A stretch of 64,000 nt of DNA from Proteobacteria bacterium UBA7415 (GTDB taxonomy: Bacteria; Pseudomonadota; Gammaproteobacteria; Arenicellales; Arenicellaceae). The stretch is from the NCBI GenBank assembly GCA_002470515.1, contig DKML01000004.1:124001-188000 (forward strand). The letters are read 5' to 3'. This document shows, one piece after another, positions 19,194 to 28,985 of the stretch. The number at the start of each line of letters is the position of its first letter. Position 1 is the first letter of the stretch. Under the pieces are notes generated by a model that was given only the letters and a program-made list of their open reading frames with translations, did no database searches and was not told where the DNA came from. Both the position numbers and the translations under genes were made by a program.

Positions 19194-21134
19194 ATGGATA
19201 TTAAAATCAGTTTCCCCGATGGTGCGGTGCGTGAATTCGCAGCGCCGACTACAGGTATGGCGATCGCCAACGACATAAGCAGCGGTTTGCGCCGCAATGC
19301 GGTCGCGGTCAAAGTGAATGGCGCGTTATGGGACCTAACGCGAGAGATCGCCGCAGATGCTCAGGTTGAGATAGTGACACGTGACACCGATGAAGGGCTC
19401 GAGGTTCTTCGCCACGACGCGGCACATATTATGGCCGAAGCGGTAAAAGAACTGTTTCCAGAAACGCAGGTTACCATTGGCCCGGCTATCGAAGACGGGT
19501 TCTATTACGACTTTGCTCGCGAAGAGGCTTTTACGCCCGACGATCTTGTGACTATCGAAACTCGTATGCGAGACATTGTAAGGCGCAACGAAACTATCGA
19601 GCGCGAAATTTGGGACCGCCAACAAGCGATTGATTATTTTAAGTCGATAGGCGAAGAGTACAAAGCCGAAATTATTACCGACCTACCCGAAACCGAAGAG
19701 CTTTCTATTTACCGGCAGGGCGAGTTTCTGGATTTATGTGTTGGGCCACACTTGCCTTCTACGGGCATATTGCGAGATGGTTTTAAGCTCACTAAGCTAG
19801 CAGGTGCGTATTGGCGCGGTGATTCCAATAATGCGCAACTACAACGTATTTACGGAACGGCTTGGTCTGATAAAAAGCAACTCAAAGCGTACCTAAAACG
19901 TATGGAAGAGGCCGAAAAGCGCGACCATCGAAAACTGGGTAAAACATTGGACCTGTTTCATATTCAAGATGAAGCACCGGGTAGCGTGTTCTGGCACCCA
20001 AAAGGTTGGGCGCTGTATCAAGTTGTTCAGCAATACATGGCCGATCGTCAGTACGAGCGTGGTTATAAAGAAATAAAGACGCCGATTCTGGTCGATTTCT
20101 CATTATGGGAAAGATCTGGTCACGCTGAAAAATTCAGCGATGACATGTTTACGCTCGAAACCGATGACCGCCGTTATGCTATTAAGCCAATGAACTGCCC
20201 TTGTCATGTTCAGGTGTACAACCAAGGCTTAAAAAGTTATCGAGATCTACCACTCAAACTCGCCGAATTCGGTTCTTGCCATCGCAATGAGATGTCGGGT
20301 GCACTCCACGGAATTATGCGTGTACGAAGCTTTGTGCAAGACGATGCACATGTATTTTGTACCGAAGAGCAAATTCAGTCAGAAGTTACTGAGTTTATTG
20401 ATTTTCTGCATGCGGTTTATAAAGATTTTGGGTTTACTGAAATTGTTTATAAGTTGTCGACCCGTCCTGAGTTACGAGTAGGTGATGACGAGGTATGGGA
20501 TCGCTCCGAAAAAGCATTAGAGAAGGCATTAAACGATAATGGCCTAGACTGGGATCTGCAGCCTGGAGAAGGTGCGTTCTACGGACCCAAGATTGAGTTT
20601 TCTCTAAAAGACTGTATTGGTCGTCTTTGGCAGTGTGGCACCATGCAGGTCGATTTCTCGACTCCAGGAAGGCTCGGTGCTGAATATGTGGCCGAAGACG
20701 GTTCTAAGAAAGCCCCGGTAATGCTGCATAGAGCCATTTTGGGTTCGATTGAACGATTCTTAGGGATACTCATTGAGCAACATGCTGGGGCTATGCCTGC
20801 ATGGTTAGCACCACAACAAGTAATGATCGCTACCATTGTGACTGATGCGAATGATTACGCTGAAGAAGTATGTGCGGCGCTAAGAGCGCATGGTATTCGA
20901 GCCGAAGTAGATCTACGTAACGAAAAAATTGGTTACAAGGTTCGAGAACATAGTTTACAAAAGATCCCAGCTATTCTCGCTATTGGTATGCGCGAGGCCG
21001 AAGAAAAAACTCTGGCGGTTCGACGTTTTGGTAGTCAGAACCAAACAACGATGACGCTTGATGACTTTATTACTAGCTTTACTCAAGAAGTTGAGAACCG
21101 TGAACTAATGGCGGCAACACCAAACGCTGAATAA
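19194..21134 (+). CDS. thrS: Threonyl-tRNA synthetase
   Basis: This class II synthetase charges tRNA-Thr. An N-terminal TGS domain (about residues 1-62) is followed by the editing domain with [11 protein letters not shown]. The catalytic core has zinc-binding Cys in [10 protein letters not shown] and motif 2 [15 protein letters not shown]. The C-terminal anticodon-binding domain ([16 protein letters not shown]) completes it. At 646 residues it has the usual length. The expected gammaproteobacterial neighbours infC-rpmI-rplT are absent; an FKBP isomerase follows instead. Confidence 0.97.
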   Translation: MDIKISFPDGAVREFAAPTTGMAIANDISSGLRRNAVAVKVNGALWDLTREIAADAQVEIVTRDTDEGLEVLRHDAAHIMAEAVKELFPETQVTIGPAIEDGFYYDFAREEAFTPDDLVTIETRMRDIVRRNETIEREIWDRQQAIDYFKSIGEEYKAEIITDLPETEELSIYRQGEFLDLCVGPHLPSTGILRDGFKLTKLAGAYWRGDSNNAQLQRIYGTAWSDKKQLKAYLKRMEEAEKRDHRKLGKTLDLFHIQDEAPGSVFWHPKGWALYQVVQQYMADRQYERGYKEIKTPILVDFSLWERSGHAEKFSDDMFTLETDDRRYAIKPMNCPCHVQVYNQGLKSYRDLPLKLAEFGSCHRNEMSGALHGIMRVRSFVQDDAHVFCTEEQIQSEVTEFIDFLHAVYKDFGFTEIVYKLSTRPELRVGDDEVWDRSEKALEKALNDNGLDWDLQPGEGAFYGPKIEFSLKDCIGRLWQCGTMQVDFSTPGRLGAEYVAEDGSKKAPVMLHRAILGSIERFLGILIEQHAGAMPAWLAPQQVMIATIVTDANDYAEEVCAALRAHGIRAEVDLRNEKIGYKVREHSLQKIPAILAIGMREAEEKTLAVRRFGSQNQTTMTLDDFITSFTQEVENRELMAATPNAE

Positions 21135-21291
21135 TCTTTATGTGATCTTTTTATTAAATACATAGAGTAGTTTAGTAAACACAAAGATTAGTTAGCAAAC
21201 ACATAGATTTGATTAAGGCTTGGTTAACCTTCGCCTGATTAAACTTAACCCTCTTTATGCTTTACCACCTTAAATATTACTGGAGAATTTT

Positions 21292-22011
21292 ATGACACTT
21301 TCCTTACGAACACTTGCGCTGATTGCAGTGGTGCTACTTGGATCAGCCTCTTTTACTCAGGCAGAAGACCTTGATATGACTACCGACAAAGCACAGCTCG
21401 GTTACACTTATGGCGTACAAATTGGCCAGGAGTTGGTCAATAGCGGGTTAGCTAAAGACATTGAACTAGCGGCTGTATTGGCGGCAATCACTGATATTAC
21501 CAGTGGCAAAGAATCTAAGATTTCTCTTGAGCAGCAGCAAGCGGCTCAACAAAAATATCAAGACAAGCAGATCGCTGCGTACGAAGTAATGGCTTCTACC
21601 AACAAAGCTATGAGCGATGCCTACATGGTTGAGAACGCCAAAAAAGCAGGCGTTAAGACGACTGAAAGTGGCCTTCAATACGAAATACTTCGCGAAGGTA
21701 AAGGTGCTGCAACAACTAATAATAGTATGGTTAAAGTTCACTACACTGGCAAAATGATAGACGGTTCGACGTTCGACAGTTCATACGACCGAGGTGAGCC
21801 AGCTACTTTTTCAGCCGGAGCGGTTATTCCAGGTTTTAGCGAAGGCTTACAATTGATGAAAGAAGGCGGCAAGATTCGTCTACACATACCAGCAGACATG
21901 GCTTATGGCGATCGAGCTCCTGAATCAATTGGCCCGAATCAAGCGCTAATATTCGAAGTTGAGCTTATCGAAGTAAAAGATGCACCAAAGCCAGCCGTAC
22001 CGACTGAATAA
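21292..22011 (+). CDS. FKBP-type peptidyl-prolyl isomerase, exported (FkpA/Mip-like)
   Basis: This is a periplasmic protein-folding helper that isomerises Xaa-Pro bonds. A signal peptide (about residues 1-24, ending SFTQAE) leads into an N-terminal helical dimerisation domain (about 25-115). The C-terminal FKBP domain contains VKVHYTGKMIDGSTFDSSYD, VIPGFSEGLQLMKEGGKI, IPADMAYGDRAP and LIFEVELIEV. This two-domain layout fits FkpA/Mip. The 157 bases after thrS suggest a separate promoter, and a hairpin follows the stop. Confidence 0.92.
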   Translation: MTLSLRTLALIAVVLLGSASFTQAEDLDMTTDKAQLGYTYGVQIGQELVNSGLAKDIELAAVLAAITDITSGKESKISLEQQQAAQQKYQDKQIAAYEVMASTNKAMSDAYMVENAKKAGVKTTESGLQYEILREGKGAATTNNSMVKVHYTGKMIDGSTFDSSYDRGEPATFSAGAVIPGFSEGLQLMKEGGKIRLHIPADMAYGDRAPESIGPNQALIFEVELIEVKDAPKPAVPTE

Positions 22012-22024
22012 GCAATAATTGTAA

Positions 22025-22061
22025 ACGCTCTCTTTGTACTTTGTGTTGCAAAGGAGAGCGT
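22025..22061 (+). terminator. Stem-loop after the FKBP gene
   Basis: ACGCTCTCTTTG (22025-22036) pairs with CAAAGGAGAGCGT (22049-22061) with one bulged G and a 12-base loop. It starts 14 bases past the stop. The T tract after it is poor, so termination is plausible but not certain. Confidence 0.5.
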
Positions 22062-22107
22062 ATTACAGTCGCTACGCGACGCACTAAAAATAGTGAGATA
22101 GCCCTAA

Positions 22108-22383
22108 ATGTCAAATTCCAATACAACAGATTCAGCGAACATAAATCCCGTGTTGTATTACAGCGCGTTTTGTTATTTTTGCCAGAAGGTGATGATGTTT
22201 ATGTGTCAACGGGGTATTGAGCTAGAAACGCGCAGCACCTCTGAACGCGAACATGCAATGACTTTGCGCGAAGGTGGTGGCAAGACTCAGGTCCCTTGCT
22301 TACGTATTGGTGAGGGTAGCAATGCTAAATGGTTGTACGAGTCGGATGACATCATCCGTTACTTGCAGGCCAATCATTCTTAG
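22108..22383 (+). CDS. Small glutaredoxin / GST-N-like thiol-disulfide protein
   Basis: This thioredoxin-fold protein of 91 residues has a CYFC redox motif (Cys22, Cys25) after the first strand, VPCL with the cis-proline, and WLYESDDIIRYL near the end. These match glutaredoxins fused to, or derived from, GST N-terminal domains. A paralogue with the same GGG-K/R-VPCL and YES-D/N-DII pattern is at 58152-58535. It converges on adk across a bidirectional terminator. The redox partner cannot be read from the sequence. Confidence 0.82.
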   Translation: MSNSNTTDSANINPVLYYSAFCYFCQKVMMFMCQRGIELETRSTSEREHAMTLREGGGKTQVPCLRIGEGSNAKWLYESDDIIRYLQANHS

Positions 22384-22397
22384 GCTCGTGTTTTCAA

Positions 22398-22434
22398 GCA
22401 ATAAAAAAGCCCGCAATGCGGGCTTTTTTATTGC
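22398..22434. terminator. Bidirectional terminator between the glutaredoxin-like gene and adk
   Basis: A perfect 17-bp inverted repeat surrounds a 3-base loop. It has a GC core (AAGCCCGC / GCGGGCTT) flanked by six A residues on one side and six T residues on the other. It gives a T tract on both strands and lies between convergent genes, 15 bases from each stop. Confidence 0.95.
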
Positions 22435-22449
22435 AGCTATTGAAGCGGC

Positions 22450-23109
<660 letters not shown>

Positions 23110-23123
23110 CTACTCATTGTTGT

Positions 23124-23141
23124 GCCTAAACTAGTTTAGGC
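23124..23141. promoter_or_regulatory. 18-bp perfect palindrome upstream of adk
   Basis: GCCTAAACTAGTTTAGGC is a perfect inverted repeat with no spacer, 21-38 bases before the adk start. It could be an operator for a dimeric regulator or a leader hairpin. No known binding consensus was recognised. Confidence 0.4.
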
Positions 23142-23633
23142 GGGTGGAGATAGCGCTCAGCGCTTAATACGGAACCATCAAAAGGCCAAGCCTTTAAGCG
23201 GATTTAAGCTGTAACAGCCACGCAATAAAGAGGTGGCTATAGTTCGAAACATAAAGTCCCAAACAAAAAAAGGTGTTAAACATAAGTGCGTATTACCAAA
23301 AAGATACGCCCTAATCGGACTTTTCTAGGCTCCTTTAAGACCATTTAAAATTCTTAAGGTTGCCGCTAAAACGCCTTCAAACTCTGAAGGGTCGCGTAAT
23401 TTAGCACAGTTTGGCGATTCCTCAAAAGTCGATGGGCCCATATCCACCTAAAACGCGTGAATGGCAGTTATAACTGCGATAAACTCGAGCGGATCAATAC
23501 TGGTCTCAAAGCTGAACATATTTGTTAAGTTGTCAGTTAATTCAAAAGGTCAGCCTCTTCAGCTAATGAAGCTGGAAACCTCGAAAACGAGTCATCAAAA
23601 GCACAAAAGAGTACTCCCAAGTGCAGAATAGCT
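23142..23633. other. Intergenic region between adk and the acyl-CoA synthetase
   Basis: About 490 bases lie between divergent genes. I see no coding frame, RNA gene or clear repeat. Promoters for both neighbours are presumably here, but no strong -35/-10 pair was recognised. Confidence 0.4.
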
Positions 23634-25520
23634 ATGGAAAACACCAACAAGATCGCAACACGCTACCCAGAAGACGCGCAACAGGCCAATGTTGGTCTAG
23701 ATACTATTGATCTAGGCACAGCACACACCTTAGATGAGCTTTTTCGTGAACGGGTGCGACGAACGCCTGAAGGCATGGCGTATTCGCAATTTGATGCGCA
23801 AGCCGAGCAGTGGGTAACGTTAAACTGGGCCGAAGTCGCAAGCCAGGTTGAACGATGGCAGGTTGCGTTTAGAGACTGCGGACTGGTAAAGGGCGACCGC
23901 GTAGCAATTTGCTATAAAAACAGTATTGAATGGGTGCTCTTTGATCAAGCAGCCTTGCGCCTAGGGCTTGTTGTCGTGCCTCTGTACACAGCAGACTGAC
24001 CCGATAATATTGCGTATGTGATTTCCCATTCGGGCTCTAAAATGGTGTTCTTTACAAACCGAGCAACGTGGTTGTCGGTCTTAGATAGCAAAGAAGATGT
24101 TTCCTGCGTTAAGCACGCTGTGGTAATGCAAATAGCCCCTGGCGCTAAAGACGAAGCGGCTAAAGCTAAGGATGTGACATTGCTCAGTGATTGGCTCCCA
24201 GAGTATGGCGAGCACTTAGAGCGTGGTGTAACGGATCGCAACGATCTCGCATCGATTGTGTATACATCGGGCACCACCGGGCGACCCAAAGGCGTTATGT
24301 TGACGCATAATAATTTTCTCTCAAATGCCAGCAATGGGATGCATAGCGTAGCGGTAACGCCGCAAGATCAGTTTTTGTCTTTTTTACCCATGTCACACGC
24401 ACTTGAACGAACTGTTGGGTATTACTGCCCTATGATGTGTGGCGCTTCGGTCGCATTTAACCGCTCTATTCCGCAATTGGCGCAGGACTTGGTGGCAATA
24501 CGGCCGACTGTAGTGGTTTCTGTACCAAGGATTTTTGAGCGGATTCATAATCAAATCTATGGTGGCCTTCCGCAGATGTCGGCGATTAAACGGGCGTTGT
24601 TTAAGGCGGCTATTAAAATAGGTTGGCGGCGCTTTGAATACTCACAAGGTATCTCGTCATGGAGCCCTAGCTTGCTTCTCCATCCGTTGTTAGATCGCTT
24701 AGTCGGTAAGGCAGTTCGCGAAAAGTTGGGCGGACGAATGCGTTATGTCGTCGTTGGCGGAGCTGCGCTAAGCGCGAATGTCTCTAAAACGTTCATCTCG
24801 TTGGGACTAGAGCTTTTACAGGGCTATGGCCTAACTGAATCTAGCCCCATTGCCAGTGTTAATACGGTAAATGACAACAGGCCGGATTCAATTGGCTTAC
24901 CACTGCACGGTGTGACACTTAAGCTCGGTGACAATGATGAGCTCTTGATTCGAGGCGATAATGTTATGGCGGGTTACTGGCGAAACGAGAAAGACACTAA
25001 AAAAGCGATTATTGAAGACAGCGATGGGCGTTGGTTAAAAACTGGAGATGTCGCATCGATTGATGACCAAGGTTTTGTCAGAATCGTTGGCCGAATTAAA
25101 GATATTTTGTTACTGGCTAATGGCGAAAAAGTACCGCCAAGCGATATCGAGGCAGCGATCGCAAACGATCCACTATTCGAGCAGGTTGTTGTATTGGGCG
25201 AAGGCCGTTCATACCTAGCGGCTATCGTGGTTGTAGAACCAGAGCTGTGGAAACAAATGTGCTCTGAGCAAGGTTGGATCGACCAAGACATTACTCGTCC
25301 AGACGTTGTAACAGCGCTGCTTGCCAGAGTTAAGCTGCAAATGGGGCAGTTTCCTGGCTATGCTCGCATTCGTAAGCTTTATGCAACATCCGAAGAGTGG
25401 ACTGTTGAGTCTGGGCTCATGACGCCCACCTTAAAGGTAAAGCGTCCACAAGTGATGGAACGTTACGCTAAAGAAATCGCGGCACTTTATTTAGGCCACA
25501 ATCTCTACAAGTCTGATTAA
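23634..25520 (+). pseudogene. AMP-dependent long-chain acyl-CoA synthetase, interrupted by one in-frame TGA
   Basis: The two open parts (23634-23999 and 24018-25520) are in the same frame. Together they read as one FadD-type enzyme, which would activate fatty acids with ATP and CoA. The break is TGA at 23997-23999 in ...VVPLYTAD-stop-PDNIAYV..., where relatives carry Arg (YTADRP), so a CGA to TGA transition explains it. Downstream the AMP-binding signature YTSGTTGRPKGVMLTHNN, the GYGLTESSP motif and KTGDVASIDDQGF are all intact. No second lesion was seen, so the change is recent or the stop is read through. The endonuclease gene follows after 3 bases. Confidence 0.85.
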
Positions 25521-25523
25521 CTG

Positions 25524-26306
25524 ATGAGTTTTAAGCATTCAGCCCGACGAGCCCTGGTTATTGCCGGGCGCGCAATCGTAACACTCACTGTTGCGGTTTT
25601 GCTCGTGTACTACAGTGATTATGGGTTAAACGATAATAGTTCTAAAAACAGCTCAAACCAGAACGCCGATAAGAATGCCAATAAGAGTGCTGAGCGCGAT
25701 TCAGATGCAGAACAGTCAATGTCCACTAGCAAAATTAAAAATTATGCGGATGCGCGCAAAGTGTTTTGGCGGCAACTATATCGTGGTTCTTTTACGACCC
25801 TTTATTGCGGACAACGTTTTAATGCTATGCCTGCCAGAGGTGTGAACATTGAACACGTGTTTCCGATGGGTTGGGCTACCAACTCAATAGGCTGTGGAAC
25901 TCGCGACCAATGCCGCTCAAATGCCCTATTCAATCAAATTGAATCCGACCTGCATAACCTGTATCCAAGTCGGTCCGATGTGAATACAGCGAGATTGAGC
26001 TTTCGCTTTGCAAATATCGCCGGAGAAGTCCGAGAATTTGGAGCGGATTGCGATTTCGAAGTCAGTAAACGACAACGTGCCGTAGAGCCTCGCCCGGATA
26101 TTAGAGGTGACATAGCCCGTACCATGTTCTATATGGTCGATCGTTACCCTCAAGCCAAACTAGAAATATTTTCCAAGCAACAACGATTACTAAAAGAGTG
26201 GCATAGAGCCGACCCGCCTAGCGCAGAAGAGCGTGCTCGCAACGACGCCATTGAGCGGATACAGGGTAATCGAAACCCTTATGTAGACGCTCCAAATTCT
26301 CTCTAG
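25524..26306 (+). CDS. Endonuclease I family nuclease, exported or membrane-anchored
   Basis: This is a non-specific DNA/RNA endonuclease of the EndA/NucM (beta-beta-alpha metal) family. An N-terminal hydrophobic segment (about residues 14-30) is followed by a low-complexity Asn/Ser/Lys linker. The nuclease domain contains the catalytic His in NIEHVFPMGW and the metal-binding stretch FNQIESDLHNLYP, with cysteines that may form disulfides (YCGQ, GCGTRDQC, DC). Such enzymes act in the periplasm or outside the cell. It begins three bases after the acyl-CoA synthetase stop. Confidence 0.87.
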   Translation: MSFKHSARRALVIAGRAIVTLTVAVLLVYYSDYGLNDNSSKNSSNQNADKNANKSAERDSDAEQSMSTSKIKNYADARKVFWRQLYRGSFTTLYCGQRFNAMPARGVNIEHVFPMGWATNSIGCGTRDQCRSNALFNQIESDLHNLYPSRSDVNTARLSFRFANIAGEVREFGADCDFEVSKRQRAVEPRPDIRGDIARTMFYMVDRYPQAKLEIFSKQQRLLKEWHRADPPSAEERARNDAIERIQGNRNPYVDAPNSL

Positions 26307-26575
26307 AGCGTCTTTAATCTGATAAAAATCGTTAACTCTTCACGTTTTAGGCGCTATTAGCCTTAAGCTAGAAGGTTGTTGCGGTCTTTACGCGGTAACA
26401 TACTTAACTAGGCACTAGGCACCGGCACTGAGCAAAATGATGGCTCAGAGCACCGCGAGTAGAGAGTCAGATTTTAAGGTTGAGTTTGAGAACCAAATCC
26501 TACGCCTACCTTATCTGAAACAAGCATACTCGTAACGTAACACCACATTTAATAACATGATGAGAGGTTCCATTG

Positions 26576-27553
26576 ATGACTAAACGACTAAGACACAACT
26601 CCGTTATGCGAGGCGTTCTGCATGGCCTGCTATTAGCAAGTGCGGCGATTGTATTAACGGCATGCGGCGACAAAGGGTTTACGGTAACCACCGAGTTTGC
26701 CTCGCCTAAAGGCATCGAAGTCGGCGAAGCCGTCATGTACGAGGGACAACAAGTGGGCGAAGTAAGTTCCATAGAAGAAGGTCTGAATAGCACCAAGGTT
26801 GAGCTTGCGCTTATACCAGAACAGGTCGCTTTATTTCATTCTAAGTCGGTGGTAGTCGTCAATACTATGGAAGAGGGCACTCCTGTCGAAATTTATAACC
26901 GAACAACAACCGACCCTGTTGCATTACAAGAAGGGCAAGAACTGCAGGGCCTAAATTCAATGTTTGAGTTGGGCGCATGGATGGTTGGCGACGCAATTCA
27001 AATAGGCTCAGGTACCTTGTCTGACTTATTCGAATCTTTTACGGGTTATATACAAGGCGAGCAGTTTCAGAGTGACAAAGAACAAGTACAGCAACAGCTT
27101 TCGTCTGCAGCGCTGGCAGCAAAGGAAGCCGTAAGCAGTGTAGAGGTAGACATCAATCAAGCCCTACAAGAGCTGAAAGCATCTGAAGGTGAAATGGCTG
27201 CAGCGATCAGCCAAATGGGCGACGAGCTGTCGCCTGTCGTACGCGAACTCACTGACAGCGGCAGCCAACTTATTGCGCAACTTGAGCAATTTGCACAAAA
27301 CCTGGAAACCCAAGCACAGGAAAATCCTGATTTTGGCAAAGAGTTGATGCAAAGTTTGGTCGATGTGTTCGAGCAATTAGACGCTGAAATTAATGGTCAA
27401 ATAACCATTGATACAGACGAAGGTTCTAAAACCTACGATCTTGATTCGCAGAGCACTGATTCAGTTGAGGAAGTCGATTCAGTGGACGGCTCTCCATCAG
27501 CTGAAGGCTCTCAATCGGCTGAAGGCTCTCCATCGGCTGAAGGCTCTCAATAA
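26576..27553 (+). CDS. MCE (MlaD-like) domain lipoprotein
   Basis: A lipobox LTAC (Cys30) follows a hydrophobic signal. An MCE domain (about residues 36-115) is recognisable from FASPKGIEVGEAVMYEG and GQQVGEV. A long helical, Gln/Glu-rich region follows, then a C-terminal tail of Ser-Ala-Glu-Gly repeats. MCE proteins usually carry lipids between membranes with an ABC transporter, but no permease or ATPase gene lies nearby. I start at the ATG at 26576, with GAGAGG at 26562-26567 as ribosome site; a TTG one codon earlier is possible. The lipid role is inferred from the family. Confidence 0.78.
   Translation: MTKRLRHNSVMRGVLHGLLLASAAIVLTACGDKGFTVTTEFASPKGIEVGEAVMYEGQQVGEVSSIEEGLNSTKVELALIPEQVALFHSKSVVVVNTMEEGTPVEIYNRTTTDPVALQEGQELQGLNSMFELGAWMVGDAIQIGSGTLSDLFESFTGYIQGEQFQSDKEQVQQQLSSAALAAKEAVSSVEVDINQALQELKASEGEMAAAISQMGDELSPVVRELTDSGSQLIAQLEQFAQNLETQAQENPDFGKELMQSLVDVFEQLDAEINGQITIDTDEGSKTYDLDSQSTDSVEEVDSVDGSPSAEGSQSAEGSPSAEGSQ
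27488..27550 (+). repeat. 18-bp coding tandem repeat in the MCE lipoprotein tail
   Basis: Three and a half copies of GGCTCTC(C/A)ATC(A/G)GCTGAA run up to the stop codon and encode alternating GSPSAE / GSQSAE units. Copies start at 27488, 27506, 27524 and 27542 (partial). The number could vary between strains by slippage. Confidence 0.92.
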
Positions 27554-27708
27554 TTAGCTAGCGACCTCGTAAAACACGACACTACGAGACATCTGCTCAA
27601 CGGTTTTAGTCATGTGTTTGCATCGACCGGTTGAACGCATCTCTCGTTTCGGTCACTCGATGCTCGATATGGGAGTCCGCAATTATGAAAAGGTGTAGGA
27701 AGGCAACG

Positions 27709-28923
27709 ATGAGGAAAATTATTACGATCGGGTTTTCACTAAGCTTGCTAAGTTGTTCTTCTCTAAAAGTGGCAGACGATGACCTATCAACAACAATCAA
27801 TGCGCAAAGAATTACTCAAGAGTCATTAGTAATTGATACACACCTTGATACGCCAAGTCGCCTTTTAAATTATCCATTAGATTTATCTAAACGTACGACT
27901 GGAGGTCACTTTGATTATGAGAGGGCAAGTAAAGGAGGACTAAATCTAGCCTTTATGGCGTTATTTGTGCCTCAGATATACCAATCAGATCGTAAAGCCA
28001 AAGACCACGCGCTTCAACTTTTGCAGATGGTCGAAGATTGGATACAAAAATCTCCAGACAAGTTCAGTTTGGTACGCTCAGCGAGCGATGCTAAACAGCT
28101 TCTGAATAATTTAAAAGTCGGTCTTGCTATTGGCCTAGAGAACGGTGCCGCTATAGGATCAGATTTATCAAATATATCTTACTTTTCAGATCGAGGAGTT
28201 AATTACATTGGACTTACTCATAGCAAGCACAATCAAATAGGCGACTCATCAGGCGAGAATACACCGCAATGGCACGGATTGAGCCCATTTGGTCGCCTTG
28301 CTGTTCTAGAGATGCAAAGGAAAGGGGTAGTGATTGATATATCTCACGTCGCTGACTCGACTTTCTATCAAGTGTTAAGTCTTGTTAGTGTTCCGATAAT
28401 TGCGTCGCATTCTTCCTGCCGCGAGCTGACTCCAGAGTACCCGCGTAACATGACCGACGACATGCTCAGAGCCTTGGCAAAAAATGGTGGTGTTGTTCAA
28501 ATAAACTTTGGGGCATCCTTTTTGAAAACGGAATATAAAGAGTTTGAGGATAAGCTATGGGATAACTACGATAAATATTTGAACGAAAATAGTGTTGCCG
28601 ATTTCAGTAGTGAGTCGGCAGCGTTTCTGGATCATTGGCAATCAGTTATGAAGCTGGGGAGTGCGAAGGATTTGGTTGATCATATCGATCACGCTGTCAA
28701 AGTTGCAGGCATCGATCATGTTGGACTTGGCTCAGATTTTGACGGGGTAATATTAACGACAACTGATGTGCCTGATGTGACTGGATACCCTGTTGTAGTA
28801 GCAGAACTGTTACGACGAGGTTACTCTGAGTCTGATATACGGAAAATTCTTAGCAAAAATATTATGCGAGTCTGGAGAGAGGTGGAGGCTTATTCCAGTC
28901 AACGGATGCTCCAATCAGGATGA
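27709..28923 (+). CDS. Membrane dipeptidase (peptidase family M19), predicted lipoprotein
   Basis: This zinc dipeptidase of the renal dipeptidase family cleaves dipeptides, often with D-residues. The N-terminus MRKIITIGFSLSLLSCSS has a lipobox with Cys16. Zinc ligands are suggested by DTHLDTP near residue 40, and conserved motifs GLTHSKHNQIGDSS, DISHVADSTF, IASHSSCRELT and GLGSDFDGV follow. I start at 27709 because AGGAAGG lies 5 bases upstream and the lipoprotein signal begins there; in-frame upstream starts at 27631 and 27685 look less likely. Its wording looks a little more AT-rich than its neighbours, a hint of transfer that I did not measure. Confidence 0.86.
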   Translation: MRKIITIGFSLSLLSCSSLKVADDDLSTTINAQRITQESLVIDTHLDTPSRLLNYPLDLSKRTTGGHFDYERASKGGLNLAFMALFVPQIYQSDRKAKDHALQLLQMVEDWIQKSPDKFSLVRSASDAKQLLNNLKVGLAIGLENGAAIGSDLSNISYFSDRGVNYIGLTHSKHNQIGDSSGENTPQWHGLSPFGRLAVLEMQRKGVVIDISHVADSTFYQVLSLVSVPIIASHSSCRELTPEYPRNMTDDMLRALAKNGGVVQINFGASFLKTEYKEFEDKLWDNYDKYLNENSVADFSSESAAFLDHWQSVMKLGSAKDLVDHIDHAVKVAGIDHVGLGSDFDGVILTTTDVPDVTGYPVVVAELLRRGYSESDIRKILSKNIMRVWREVEAYSSQRMLQSG

Positions 28924-28985
28924 CTATAGTCACTCGTATAATGGCAAAATGTTTTAAGGCGAAGGCGGGGCAAGTCCCTATTCAT

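Noticed and set aside
23997..23999. Selenocysteine at the TGA in the acyl-CoA synthetase
   Set aside because: The family has Arg, not Cys, at this place and no selenocysteine hairpin was seen after the codon.
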